From: CAXTSE01 sp964246985
Lineage (GTDB): Bacteria > Actinomycetota > Actinomycetes > Actinomycetales > Microbacteriaceae
Reading direction: 5' to 3'
Assembly (NCBI GenBank): GCA_964246985.1
Contig: CAXTSE010000011.1
Location: forward strand, 50,161 to 114,160
Length of the DNA: 64,000 bases
The translations under genes were made by a program, and so were the position numbers. The notes beneath the pieces are model-generated. The model was not told the DNA's origin. It worked only from the letters and a program-made list of their open reading frames with translations, and made no database searches. This document shows positions 17,070 to 24,594 of the stretch, one piece after another. Positions within the stretch are counted from its first letter, which is position 1. Each line of letters starts with the position of its first letter.

Positions 17070-17621
17070 ATGACGACTCCCCCGTCCATCACCCTTCGCG
17101 CTCGCATCGCCGACGACGCCGACGTGCTCTACGGCATCGCCGCCGAGCTCGACACGTGGGAGGAGCGCGGAGCCGAGTCGCCGCGAGCCCTGACGCGCGC
17201 CGCCTACGACGCTCGGGTGGCGCCGAGCGACTCCGAGACCTCCGGGGCGACGACGTACTTCGTGATCGACGCAGACGGCGACGCCGTCGGCTACGTGCTG
17301 CTGTTCGGCGTCGATCACCTCGCCCGCCACGCGGAGGTCGGCATCGCGCTGGCCGCCGCCGCACGCGGTCGCGGCATCGGCACGGCCGCGCTGTCGCAGC
17401 TGGTCGGGTTCGCCTTCGTGCGCTGCAACCTGCGCCGCCTGCACCTCGAGGTGATCGAGTCGAACGGCGCGGCGATCCGCTCGTACGAGAAGGCCGGATT
17501 CGTGATCGAGGGTCGTCAGCGCGAACACGCGTGGGTGCGCGGTCGGTACGAGGACATCGTGCGGATGGGACTGCTGCGCAGCGACTGGTCCCCCATCGAC
17601 CGCGACCCCGACGCGTCGTAG
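17070..17621 (+). CDS. GNAT-family N-acetyltransferase
   Basis: A 183-residue acetyl-CoA-dependent acetyltransferase. The acetyl-CoA loop reads AARGRGIGTAAL near residue 97, followed by LRRLHLEVIESNGAAIRSYE and KAGFVIEGRQREHAW, the arrangement of RimJ/RimL- and SpeG-like enzymes that act on protein N-termini or small amines. The substrate cannot be told. It sits 16 bases after the SRAP gene and may share its transcript. Confidence 0.85.
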   Translation: MTTPPSITLRARIADDADVLYGIAAELDTWEERGAESPRALTRAAYDARVAPSDSETSGATTYFVIDADGDAVGYVLLFGVDHLARHAEVGIALAAAARGRGIGTAALSQLVGFAFVRCNLRRLHLEVIESNGAAIRSYEKAGFVIEGRQREHAWVRGRYEDIVRMGLLRSDWSPIDRDPDAS

Positions 17622-17665
17622 TCTTCTCATCAGGGGGACGGCGGGCGCCGTTCGATGGGGGCCTC

Positions 17666-19817
17666 ATGACGACCGCGCCGACACGCCGACCGCGACGCGG
17701 GCCGTTCTCGAGAGGCGCTCTCGACATCCAGTCGAAGCTGCTCGTCATGCTGCTGCTGGTGAGCATCGCAGCGACGGTCGTCGTCGGGATCGTCGGGTAC
17801 GTCAGCGGACGCGGGTCGCTGCAGGAGGCCGCCACCGACCAGGTGACCGCGCTGCGCGAGACCCGCTCGCGCGCCATCGAGCAGACGTTCGCCGACATCC
17901 AGGGCGCCGTCGTGCTGGACAGCCGCAACGCGAGCGCTGTGCAGGCGGTCGAGGCGCTCACCGCCGGATTCGCCGAGCTGGCGGCACGCCCGGTCGATCC
18001 CGAGCAGAAGGCAGCCGTCGACGCCTACTACTCCGACACCTTCGTGCCCGAGTTCGAGGCTCGGAGCGGCGATGAGGCCGACCCGCGCACCTTCCAGCCC
18101 GACTCCGCGGCCCAGGTGTACCTGCAGGCGAACTACACGATCACATCGAACGACTTCGACGCCAAGCTGCAGGTCGACGACGCGGGCGACGGGAGTGCGT
18201 GGTCGGCGGCCCACGCCGAGTACCACGACTACTTCCGCGAGCTGGTGAACCAGCTCGGCTACGAGGACGTCCTGGTGCTCGACACCGAGGGCAACGTCGT
18301 CTACGCGGCCTACAGCGGCGTCGACCTCGGCACGAACGTCGTCGACGGTCCCTACGCCGGCTCCGCCCTCGCCGATGCGTACACCGAGGCACTCGGGGCG
18401 ACGACCGTCGACGCGTCCGTCCTCACCGACTTCTCGCGCTACGCCCCGTCACTCAACGTGCCGACGGCCTGGGCGGCCTCGCCGATCGGTGCCGACGGCG
18501 AGAACATCGGCGTGATGGCGGTCCAGATCCCGATCGACCGCATCAACTCGGTGATGACGGGGGACGAGGACTGGGCCGACGACGGCCTCGGCGACACCGG
18601 CGAGGCCTACCTCGCGGGACCCGACGAGACTCTTCGGTCGGTGTCCCGGCTGCTGCGGGAGGATCCGGAGGCATTCGAGCGCGACGTCGTCGCGGCCGGC
18701 ACCTCGCCCGAGGTCGCCGAGCGCCAGGTCGCAGTGGCGGGCAACGTGCTGCTGCAGCCCGTGAACACGACGGCCGTCGAGCGAGCCCTGCGCGGCGAGA
18801 CCGACACGATCGTCACGACCGACTACCTCGGCCACGAGGTCATCGCCGCGTTCGCCCCGCTCGAGATCGAGGGCCTGCAATGGGTGATCGTCGCGAAGGT
18901 CGACACGTCGGAGGCGTTCGCGCCGGTCGACGCGTTCACCCGCACACTCCTGCTGTCGGTCGCCGGCATCGTGGTCGCGATCTCGCTCCTGTCGCTGCTG
19001 CTGGCCCAGGTGTTCGTGCGTCCCATCCGCCGGCTCCAGGGTGCGGTGCAGCGCGTGAGCGCCGGCGAGCTCGGCGCCGAGATCGAGGCCAAGCCGGGCG
19101 ACGAGTTCGGCGATCTGGCGGCATCGTTCAACGAGATGAGCCGCAGCCTGCGGCTCAAGCAGGACCTCATCGACGAGCAGCGCGCCGAGAACGAGCGCCT
19201 GCTGCTGACCCTGATGCCCGAGTCGGTCGCCAAGCGCTACAAGGAGGGCGAGGAGACGATCGCGGAGGACCATCAGGACGTCTCGGTCGCCTTCGCCGAC
19301 ATCGTCGGCTTCGCCGAGTTCAGCCGGGGCATGGCCTCGAGCGAGTCGCTCGCCGTGCTGAACGGCATCTGGCGGTCGTTCGACGACGCGGCCGAGCAGG
19401 CCGGCGTGGAGCGGGTGCGATCGAGCCGCAGCGGCTACCTCGCGAGCTGCGGGCTCACGGTCCCCCGCGTCGACAACGCGCAGCGGATCGTCGACTTCGT
19501 GCGCGAGGCGCAGCGCATCGTCGATCGGTTCAACGTGCAGAATGACGCGACGCTCGAGCTGCGTGCCGGGCTCGACACCGGCACCGTGACGAGCGGACTG
19601 GTCGGACGCACCAGCGTCGTCTACGACCTCTGGGGCGACGCCGTGAGCCTCGCCTTCAGCCTGCAGGGCGCGACACAGGCACCGGGCGTCTACGCCACCC
19701 AGCGCGTCGTCGACCGGCTCGGCGACGGACTCCCCCTGGCGGATGCGGGCGAGGTCGAGACGGCCGCCGGGCCGCAGCGGGTGTGGAAGCTCGAGCGCGA
19801 CGGCGCGGGGGTCCGAC
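17666..19817 (+). CDS. membrane cyclase-like sensor, catalytic residues degenerate; no in-frame stop
   Basis: About 715 residues: membrane helix near 24-46, a large extracytoplasmic Cache-like region, second helix near 428-452, HAMP domain (PIRRLQGAVQRVSAGELGAE) and a class III cyclase domain from about 540. The first metal Asp is kept (FADIVGF, about D545) and so is YDLWGD (D654). But the second metal Asp is Ser589, the base-contacting Lys is Arg585, and the transition-state Asn and Arg are Ser661 and Ser665, so catalysis is doubtful. The frame has no stop near the domain end and stays open to 20767 by reading the next gene out of frame. The end given here is where sense coding stops. Removing one G from the run at 19807-19811 fuses it to the channel. 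Confidence 0.8.
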
Positions 19818-21221
19818 GTGTCGGGCAACGTGTGGGAGCAGTCCTGGTTCTGGCCGGTCGCCGGGGTCGTCATCGGTCTCCCGATCGTGCTGCTGGTGCT
19901 CACCGAGGTGCAGTCGACCCTCGCCCGGCGCAACCGGCCGTCGGCCAAGCTGATCAGCCTGCTCAAGAACTTCGTCCTGCCGGTGACGGCGATCCTCATC
20001 CTGGTCACGCAGGTGACGATCTCGGTCGACTCGGTCGACTTCACCTGGACGCGCATCGTGGCCACGGTGCTGGGGTTCCTGCTGATCCTGTTCGTGCTCA
20101 ACACCGTCAACTTCGGGCTCTTCACCAACGCCCGGAAGGGCACGTGGCGCGACCGGCTGCCGTCGATCTTCATCGACATCGGGCGGCTCGTGCTCATCTG
20201 CATCGGCCTCGCGGTGCTCTTCAGCGTCGTCTGGGACGCCGACGTGGGCGGGCTCTTCACGGCGCTCGGCGTCGGCTCGATCGTCATCGGACTCGCGCTG
20301 CAGGGCGCGATCGGCTCGGTCGTCTCGGGGCTGCTGCTGCTCTTCGAGCAGCCGTTCCGGCTCGGCGATTGGCTGGAGGTCGACGGCACCCGCGGACGCG
20401 TGGTGCAGGTCAACTGGCGTGCCGTCCATCTCGACACCGGCAACGGCATCCAGATCATGCCGAACGCCTCGCTCGCGGGTGCGGCGTTCACGAACCTGAG
20501 CCGGTCGGTCACCTTCTCGGTCTCGACGACGGTGACCTTCTCGACCGACGACTCCCCCACCGCCGTGTGCAGCCTGCTGGAGCGGGTCGCCGGCCGACTG
20601 CCCGAGGTGGTGCCGGGCACGACCGCGACCGCGGTGCCGCTCGGCGGTGCGAGCTACGAGGTGGGCTTCGAGGTGGGCACTCCGGGGCTCGAGGGCCAGG
20701 CGCTCGCCCGATTCCGCACGTGGCTGTGGTTCGCGGCGCGGCGCGGCGGCTTCGCCCTGGACGGTGACACCAGCGACGCGGTGAGGTCTCCCGAGCGACT
20801 CGACGCGGCCATCCGGCAGGTCTCGCCGACCCTCCGGCTGACCGACGACGACACGGCCGCGCTCACCGGGCAGACCAGCGTCGAGCGCTACGGCGCGGGC
20901 GAGGTGCTGCTGGATGCCGGGGCCGTCCCGACATCGATGCGGTTCCTGCTCGACGGTCTGGTGAGCCTCGCAGCGGCGGTCGACGGAGATCTGCTGCCCG
21001 TCGCACGGATCGACGCGGGCGACTACATCGGAGAGTCGTCCCTCACGCGCGAGCCCGCCGCCACATCCGCTGTCGCCCTCGCCGAGACGACGGTGCTGGT
21101 GGTGCCCATCGCGACCCTCGACGGCCTGCTGCGCCGCAAGCCCGCACTCGCTCGAGAGCTCGGCCGCGTGATCGAGCAGCGCAAGACCGAGGTCGCGACC
21201 TCGCTGCGCGAGCTGGGCTGA
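19818..21221 (+). CDS. MscS-type channel with C-terminal cyclic-nucleotide-binding-like domain
   Basis: A 467-residue membrane protein. Four helices precede the MscS pore and beta region (IGLALQGAIGSVVSG, then EQPFRLGDWLEVDG). The last 100 residues form a cyclic-nucleotide-binding fold (VERYGAGEVLLDAG and YIGESSLTREPAATSAVAL), the layout of bacterial cyclic-nucleotide-gated MscS relatives. The phosphate-binding Arg expected in the PRxAT-like segment is Ala (EPAAT), so ligand binding may be altered. GTG 19818 lies 6 bases after a GGGGG run that could serve as ribosome-binding site, or it may be internal to a cyclase-channel fusion. Confidence 0.85.
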   Translation: MSGNVWEQSWFWPVAGVVIGLPIVLLVLTEVQSTLARRNRPSAKLISLLKNFVLPVTAILILVTQVTISVDSVDFTWTRIVATVLGFLLILFVLNTVNFGLFTNARKGTWRDRLPSIFIDIGRLVLICIGLAVLFSVVWDADVGGLFTALGVGSIVIGLALQGAIGSVVSGLLLLFEQPFRLGDWLEVDGTRGRVVQVNWRAVHLDTGNGIQIMPNASLAGAAFTNLSRSVTFSVSTTVTFSTDDSPTAVCSLLERVAGRLPEVVPGTTATAVPLGGASYEVGFEVGTPGLEGQALARFRTWLWFAARRGGFALDGDTSDAVRSPERLDAAIRQVSPTLRLTDDDTAALTGQTSVERYGAGEVLLDAGAVPTSMRFLLDGLVSLAAAVDGDLLPVARIDAGDYIGESSLTREPAATSAVALAETTVLVVPIATLDGLLRRKPALARELGRVIEQRKTEVATSLRELG

Positions 21222-21273
21222 GCGTCCGGTCCGCGTCGCCGGCGGGGGCGTCGGCGGCGGATAGCATCGCACC

Positions 21274-22254
21274 GTGGCGAAGACGCGCGTGCTCATCATC
21301 GGCGGCAACGGGATCATCTCGTGGTGGGTGAGCAGAGCAGCGGTCGACGCGGGGTACGAGGTCACGCAGCTGACGCGCGGCCTCACGTCCGATCGACCGC
21401 CGATCGCGGGCGTCGAGTCGCTCAGGGGCGACGCGGATGACGCCGCCTCGATCCGCGCCGCGGTCGAGGGGCGGGAGTTCGACATCGTCGCCAACTTCCG
21501 CGCGTTCCACCCCGATCAGGTCGCCGCCGACATCGAGCTGTTCGGCGGGCGGATCCGGCAGTACCTGTTCATATCGTCGGCGTCGGCCTACCAGAAGCCG
21601 ATCGCGGCGCTGCCGATCGTCGAGTCCACACCCCTGAAGAACCCGTTCTGGCAGTACTCCCGCGACAAGATCGCCTGCGAGGACCTGCTCGTCGCGGCCT
21701 ACCGCGACACCGACTTCCCCGTCACGATCGTGCGTCCGTCGCACACCTACGACGGCGGCAACATGCCGTTCCCCGGCGGCTGGACGGCGTTCCAGCGCAT
21801 GCGCGAGGGCAAGCCCGTCGTCGTGCATGGCGACGGCACGAGCTGGTGGGCACTCACCCACTCGCGTGACTTCGCCCGCGCCTTCGTCGGACTGCTCGAC
21901 AACCCGCACGCTCTCGGCTCGGCCGTGCACATCACGTCGGATGAGCACCTCACCTGGGACGACATCGCCCGCGAGCTCGGCCGCGCCATCGGCGTCGACC
22001 CCACGCTCGTGCATGTGGCGAGCGAGCGGATCGCCCGCGAGCTGCCCGAGCTCGGACCGTGGCTGCTCGGCGACATGGCGCACTCGGTGATCTTCGACAA
22101 CACGCGCATCAAGACGCTCGTGCCCGGATGGGTCGCGACGACCCCGTTCTCCTCGGGAGCCCAGGAGATCGCGGACTGGTACCTCCGGGAGCCGTCGCGG
22201 CAGGTCGCGGACCCGACGATCGACTCCGCGTGGGATCGTCTGGCCGCGCTCTGA
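21274..22254 (+). CDS. NAD-dependent epimerase/dehydratase (extended SDR)
   Basis: A 326-residue extended short-chain dehydrogenase/reductase. The nucleotide loop reads GGNGIISWW near residue 10, a slightly unusual GxxGxxx form, and the catalytic pair is YSRDK (YxxxK) near residue 129. The C-terminal half contains the substrate region PSHTYDGGNMPFPGGW. The family modifies nucleotide sugars or related carbonyl compounds; the substrate is unknown. GTG 21274 follows a 52-base gap and the gene ends just before a bidirectional terminator. Confidence 0.85.
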   Translation: MAKTRVLIIGGNGIISWWVSRAAVDAGYEVTQLTRGLTSDRPPIAGVESLRGDADDAASIRAAVEGREFDIVANFRAFHPDQVAADIELFGGRIRQYLFISSASAYQKPIAALPIVESTPLKNPFWQYSRDKIACEDLLVAAYRDTDFPVTIVRPSHTYDGGNMPFPGGWTAFQRMREGKPVVVHGDGTSWWALTHSRDFARAFVGLLDNPHALGSAVHITSDEHLTWDDIARELGRAIGVDPTLVHVASERIARELPELGPWLLGDMAHSVIFDNTRIKTLVPGWVATTPFSSGAQEIADWYLREPSRQVADPTIDSAWDRLAAL

Positions 22255-22266
22255 ACCCGCATACGT

Positions 22267-22292
22267 CAAAACCCCCGGCGAACCGAGGGTTT
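22267..22292. terminator. bidirectional intrinsic terminator (epimerase / tRNA-Glu)
   Basis: CCCCCGG and CCGAGGG arms form a 7-base stem around a 4-base loop; on the minus strand the loop is the stable TTCG. The stem is flanked by AAAA on the left and TTT on the right, so it can end both the plus-strand epimerase gene and the minus-strand tRNA transcript. Confidence 0.85.
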
Positions 22293-22300
22293 CACGTCCG

Positions 22301-22373
22301 TGACCCCAGCGGGATTCGAACCCGCGTTACCGCCGTGAGAGGGCGGCGTACTAGGCCTCTATACGATGGGGCC
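22301..22373 (-). tRNA. tRNA-Glu (anticodon CTC)
   Basis: A 73-base cloverleaf with acceptor GGCCCCA paired to TGGGGTC, anticodon arm CCGCC-CTCTCAC-GGCGG giving CTC, T-arm GCGGGTTCGAATCCCGC and discriminator A. CCA is not encoded. A promoter lies at 22391-22419 and a terminator at 22267-22292. Confidence 0.96.
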
Positions 22374-22390
22374 GTCACGACAACTTGACG

Positions 22391-22419
22391 AGTATGCCAC
22401 ATGCGCGGGGGCGGGCCAA
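22391..22419 (-). promoter_or_regulatory. promoter of tRNA-Glu
   Basis: Minus-strand -35 TTGGCC (22414-22419) and -10 CATACT (22391-22396) with 17-base spacing; transcription would begin about 10 bases before the mature tRNA 5' end. Confidence 0.6.
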
Positions 22420-22436
22420 ACCGGTGGCGGGGTTGC

Positions 22437-23369
22437 TCAGGGCACGGGAGGCGCGAGCACCTTCAACGCGCCGGGGCGCACCTCGAGGGTGATCGGCAGA
22501 GCCGCGAACCGGTCGCCGTCGGCGTACCCGACGACACCGGCGGCCTCGATCCGCACCTTCTTCACCTTGTGCACCTCGACCCGCGAGTCCTTGAGGTGGT
22601 CGCCCTTGAAGACCTTCGGGAAGATGCGCATGAAGGTGAACCGCGACAGAGGCTGCACGACGAGCACGTCGAGCAGCCCGTCGTCGACCTTCGCGGTCGG
22701 CGTCACCTTCATGCCGCCACCGAGCGACTCGCCGTTGCCGACGCACACGAGCGTCGCGCCGGTCTCGAGCACGACGCCATCCATCGTGAGCTTGTAGTCG
22801 ATGCACCGCAGCTTCGCGAGCTCGAGGATGAGCGCGATCGTGTACCGGCTGGCGCCCTTGGGGTGCCGCATGTTGTTGGCGCGCTCGTTGGCGAGCGCGT
22901 CGAATCCGGCGCTCATCATGCAGCCGAACCAGCGCTCCTCGCCGTCGTCGGAGGTCGCGTAGGCGGCGTCGATGGTGCGCGGCGGACGCTGCAGAGCCTC
23001 CGCGAACGCCTCGATCGCCTTCTCGACGTTGTCGTGCGGGATCCCGAGAACGCGAGCCATGTCGTTTCCCGTGCCCGACGGGATGATGCCGAGCGGCACC
23101 TTGGTGCCCGCGACCATGTTCACGCCCAGGTTGACCATGCCGTCGCCGCCGATGACGACGAACGCATCCGGCTTCGACCGCACGGCGGCACGCGCCGTGA
23201 CCAGCAGCTGCTCGAAGTCGGGCTCGACCATCATCGTGACGTCGTGCCCCATCGCCCGCAGCGTCTGCACGGCCGCCGGCCCGACGGCCCGCGTCTTGCC
23301 GAACGATGCGTTCGGGTTGACCGCGACGACGATGCGCTTCGGTCGGAACTTCTCGGCACTCGGTGACAC
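22437..23369 (-). CDS. diacylglycerol/lipid kinase family protein
   Basis: A 310-residue lipid kinase (DAGK catalytic domain, NAD-kinase-like fold) that phosphorylates diacylglycerol or a related lipid. Motifs: VNPNASFGKTR near the start, GGDGMVNLGVN (the usual Thr is Met) near residue 75, and IPSGTGNDMARVLG. GTG 23369 is chosen: GAAGGG lies 6 bases upstream and the following KRIVVAVNPNA is the family N-terminus. It is divergent from an exported protein gene with an 81-base gap. Confidence 0.9.
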   Translation of the reverse strand: MSPSAEKFRPKRIVVAVNPNASFGKTRAVGPAAVQTLRAMGHDVTMMVEPDFEQLLVTARAAVRSKPDAFVVIGGDGMVNLGVNMVAGTKVPLGIIPSGTGNDMARVLGIPHDNVEKAIEAFAEALQRPPRTIDAAYATSDDGEERWFGCMMSAGFDALANERANNMRHPKGASRYTIALILELAKLRCIDYKLTMDGVVLETGATLVCVGNGESLGGGMKVTPTAKVDDGLLDVLVVQPLSRFTFMRIFPKVFKGDHLKDSRVEVHKVKKVRIEAAGVVGYADGDRFAALPITLEVRPGALKVLAPPVP

Positions 23370-23450
23370 GTCAGGCCCTTCGTCGCGCGTGGAGCACCAG
23401 AGTAGCGGCGCGTTCCCCCTCTGTTCGCAGCCGCGCCTAGGCTCGACGGG

Positions 23451-24566
23451 ATGTTCGAGAGCGCGCCCCGACCCCCGTTCGGGCTCCGGCGCGCCCTCGC
23501 GGACGCGGGGCTCGTCATCGCCCTCGCCGCGACCCACGAGCGGGTCGGCCTGGCCGGTCTGCTCGCTGGGCGGGGACGACGCGCCCGCGCCGCCGCCGTG
23601 CCCGCACGCGCGGCGGTGCCGGGCCGCGGCTACCGCTGGGACCGCAGCGACCGGCGCGACCGCGTGTGGTGGCCTCAGGGCGTGGACATCCGCGACGACG
23701 TCATCGCGGTGAGCTGGTACGCGAAGCCGCGCGGCGGTCGCGAGGTGGCGACGCGGCTGAGCTTTGTCGACCTGCGCGATCCACGGCGTCCGCGCTACCA
23801 CCACGTGCTGCTCGTCGAGGCCGTCGCCGATCCGTCGTCACCCGGCGGGGTTCGCGCGGCTCCCGTCTCGGTGCACGCGGGAGGCATCGCGTGGATAGGC
23901 GGGCGGATCCACGTGGCCGACACGTTCGGAGGGCTCCGCGTCTTCGAGGTGGCCGACATCCTCCGGGTGACCCGGCCGGGCGGCTGGCGCGCCCGCTTCG
24001 CGCTCGCGCTCGACCGGCGCCGCGACATCCTCGCCCGCCGCGACGCGGTGCTCGGGTTCGATCATGTGCTGCCGCAGTCGGGCGGCTGGACGGCCGAGAG
24101 CGCGGAGGGCGCACGCCGTCTGCGGTACTCGTTCGTGTCGCTGGAGCACGACGAGGCGGCCCCCCATCTCGTCGCCGGCGAGTACCGCAACGCCGACGGG
24201 CAGGGGCGTCTCGTGCGGATGCCCGTGGATGCTGCGACCGGCGAGGTGGGCGCCGCCGACGGCACCGGGGCTCCCGAGGTGCACGAGCCCGGCATCGAGC
24301 GGATGCAGGGCGCCTGCGTCGTCGACGGCACCTGGTACATCACGACCAGTCAGGGCACCCGCCGGAACGGCGATCTCTGGACCGGCGCACCCGGCGCGCT
24401 CGTGCGCCACCGCGGAGTCCTCCCCCGCGGGCCCGAGGACCTCGCCCGCCAGCCCAGCACCCGGCTGCTGTGGTCGGTCACCGAGCAACCCGGCGCCCGC
24501 TGGCTCTACGCGATCGACGCCGACGCCTGGAGACCGGTCGACGAGCGGGCAGAGACGGCGCCATGA
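23451..24566 (+). CDS. hypothetical secreted protein, beta-propeller-like
   Basis: A 371-residue protein with an Arg-containing N-terminus and a hydrophobic stretch (DAGLVIALAA) that may serve as a weak signal or anchor. The body resembles a family of secreted actinobacterial proteins of unknown function: WWPQGVDIRDDVIAVSWY, RLSFVDLRDPRRPRYHHVLL, VHAGGIAWIGGRIHVADTFG and SFVSLEHDEAAPHLVAGEYR look like successive propeller blades. No catalytic residues can be named. The ATG is assigned from the ORF start; the 81-base divergent gap shows no clear Shine-Dalgarno. It converges with copB after 28 bases. Confidence 0.72.
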   Translation: MFESAPRPPFGLRRALADAGLVIALAATHERVGLAGLLAGRGRRARAAAVPARAAVPGRGYRWDRSDRRDRVWWPQGVDIRDDVIAVSWYAKPRGGREVATRLSFVDLRDPRRPRYHHVLLVEAVADPSSPGGVRAAPVSVHAGGIAWIGGRIHVADTFGGLRVFEVADILRVTRPGGWRARFALALDRRRDILARRDAVLGFDHVLPQSGGWTAESAEGARRLRYSFVSLEHDEAAPHLVAGEYRNADGQGRLVRMPVDAATGEVGAADGTGAPEVHEPGIERMQGACVVDGTWYITTSQGTRRNGDLWTGAPGALVRHRGVLPRGPEDLARQPSTRLLWSVTEQPGARWLYAIDADAWRPVDERAETAP

Positions 24567-24594
24567 CGGCCGACGATCCGCCATATCCGCCCCC

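Noticed and set aside
19743..19817. ATG 19743 as the channel start
   Set aside because: It lies within the cyclase domain coding region and would add an Arg/Ser-rich out-of-frame peptide; GTG 19818 or a fusion is more likely.
17156..20767. A single 1203-codon open frame as one protein
   Set aside because: Before 17666 it reads the acetyltransferase gene out of frame, and after about 19810 it reads the channel gene out of frame (Arg/Pro-rich nonsense). Only the middle has domain content.
17666..21221. Anti-phage cyclic-nucleotide defence system (CBASS or Pycsar type)
   Set aside because: The cyclase-like protein is a membrane Cache/HAMP sensor with a degenerate catalytic site and the neighbours are not defence genes; signalling to a channel fits better.
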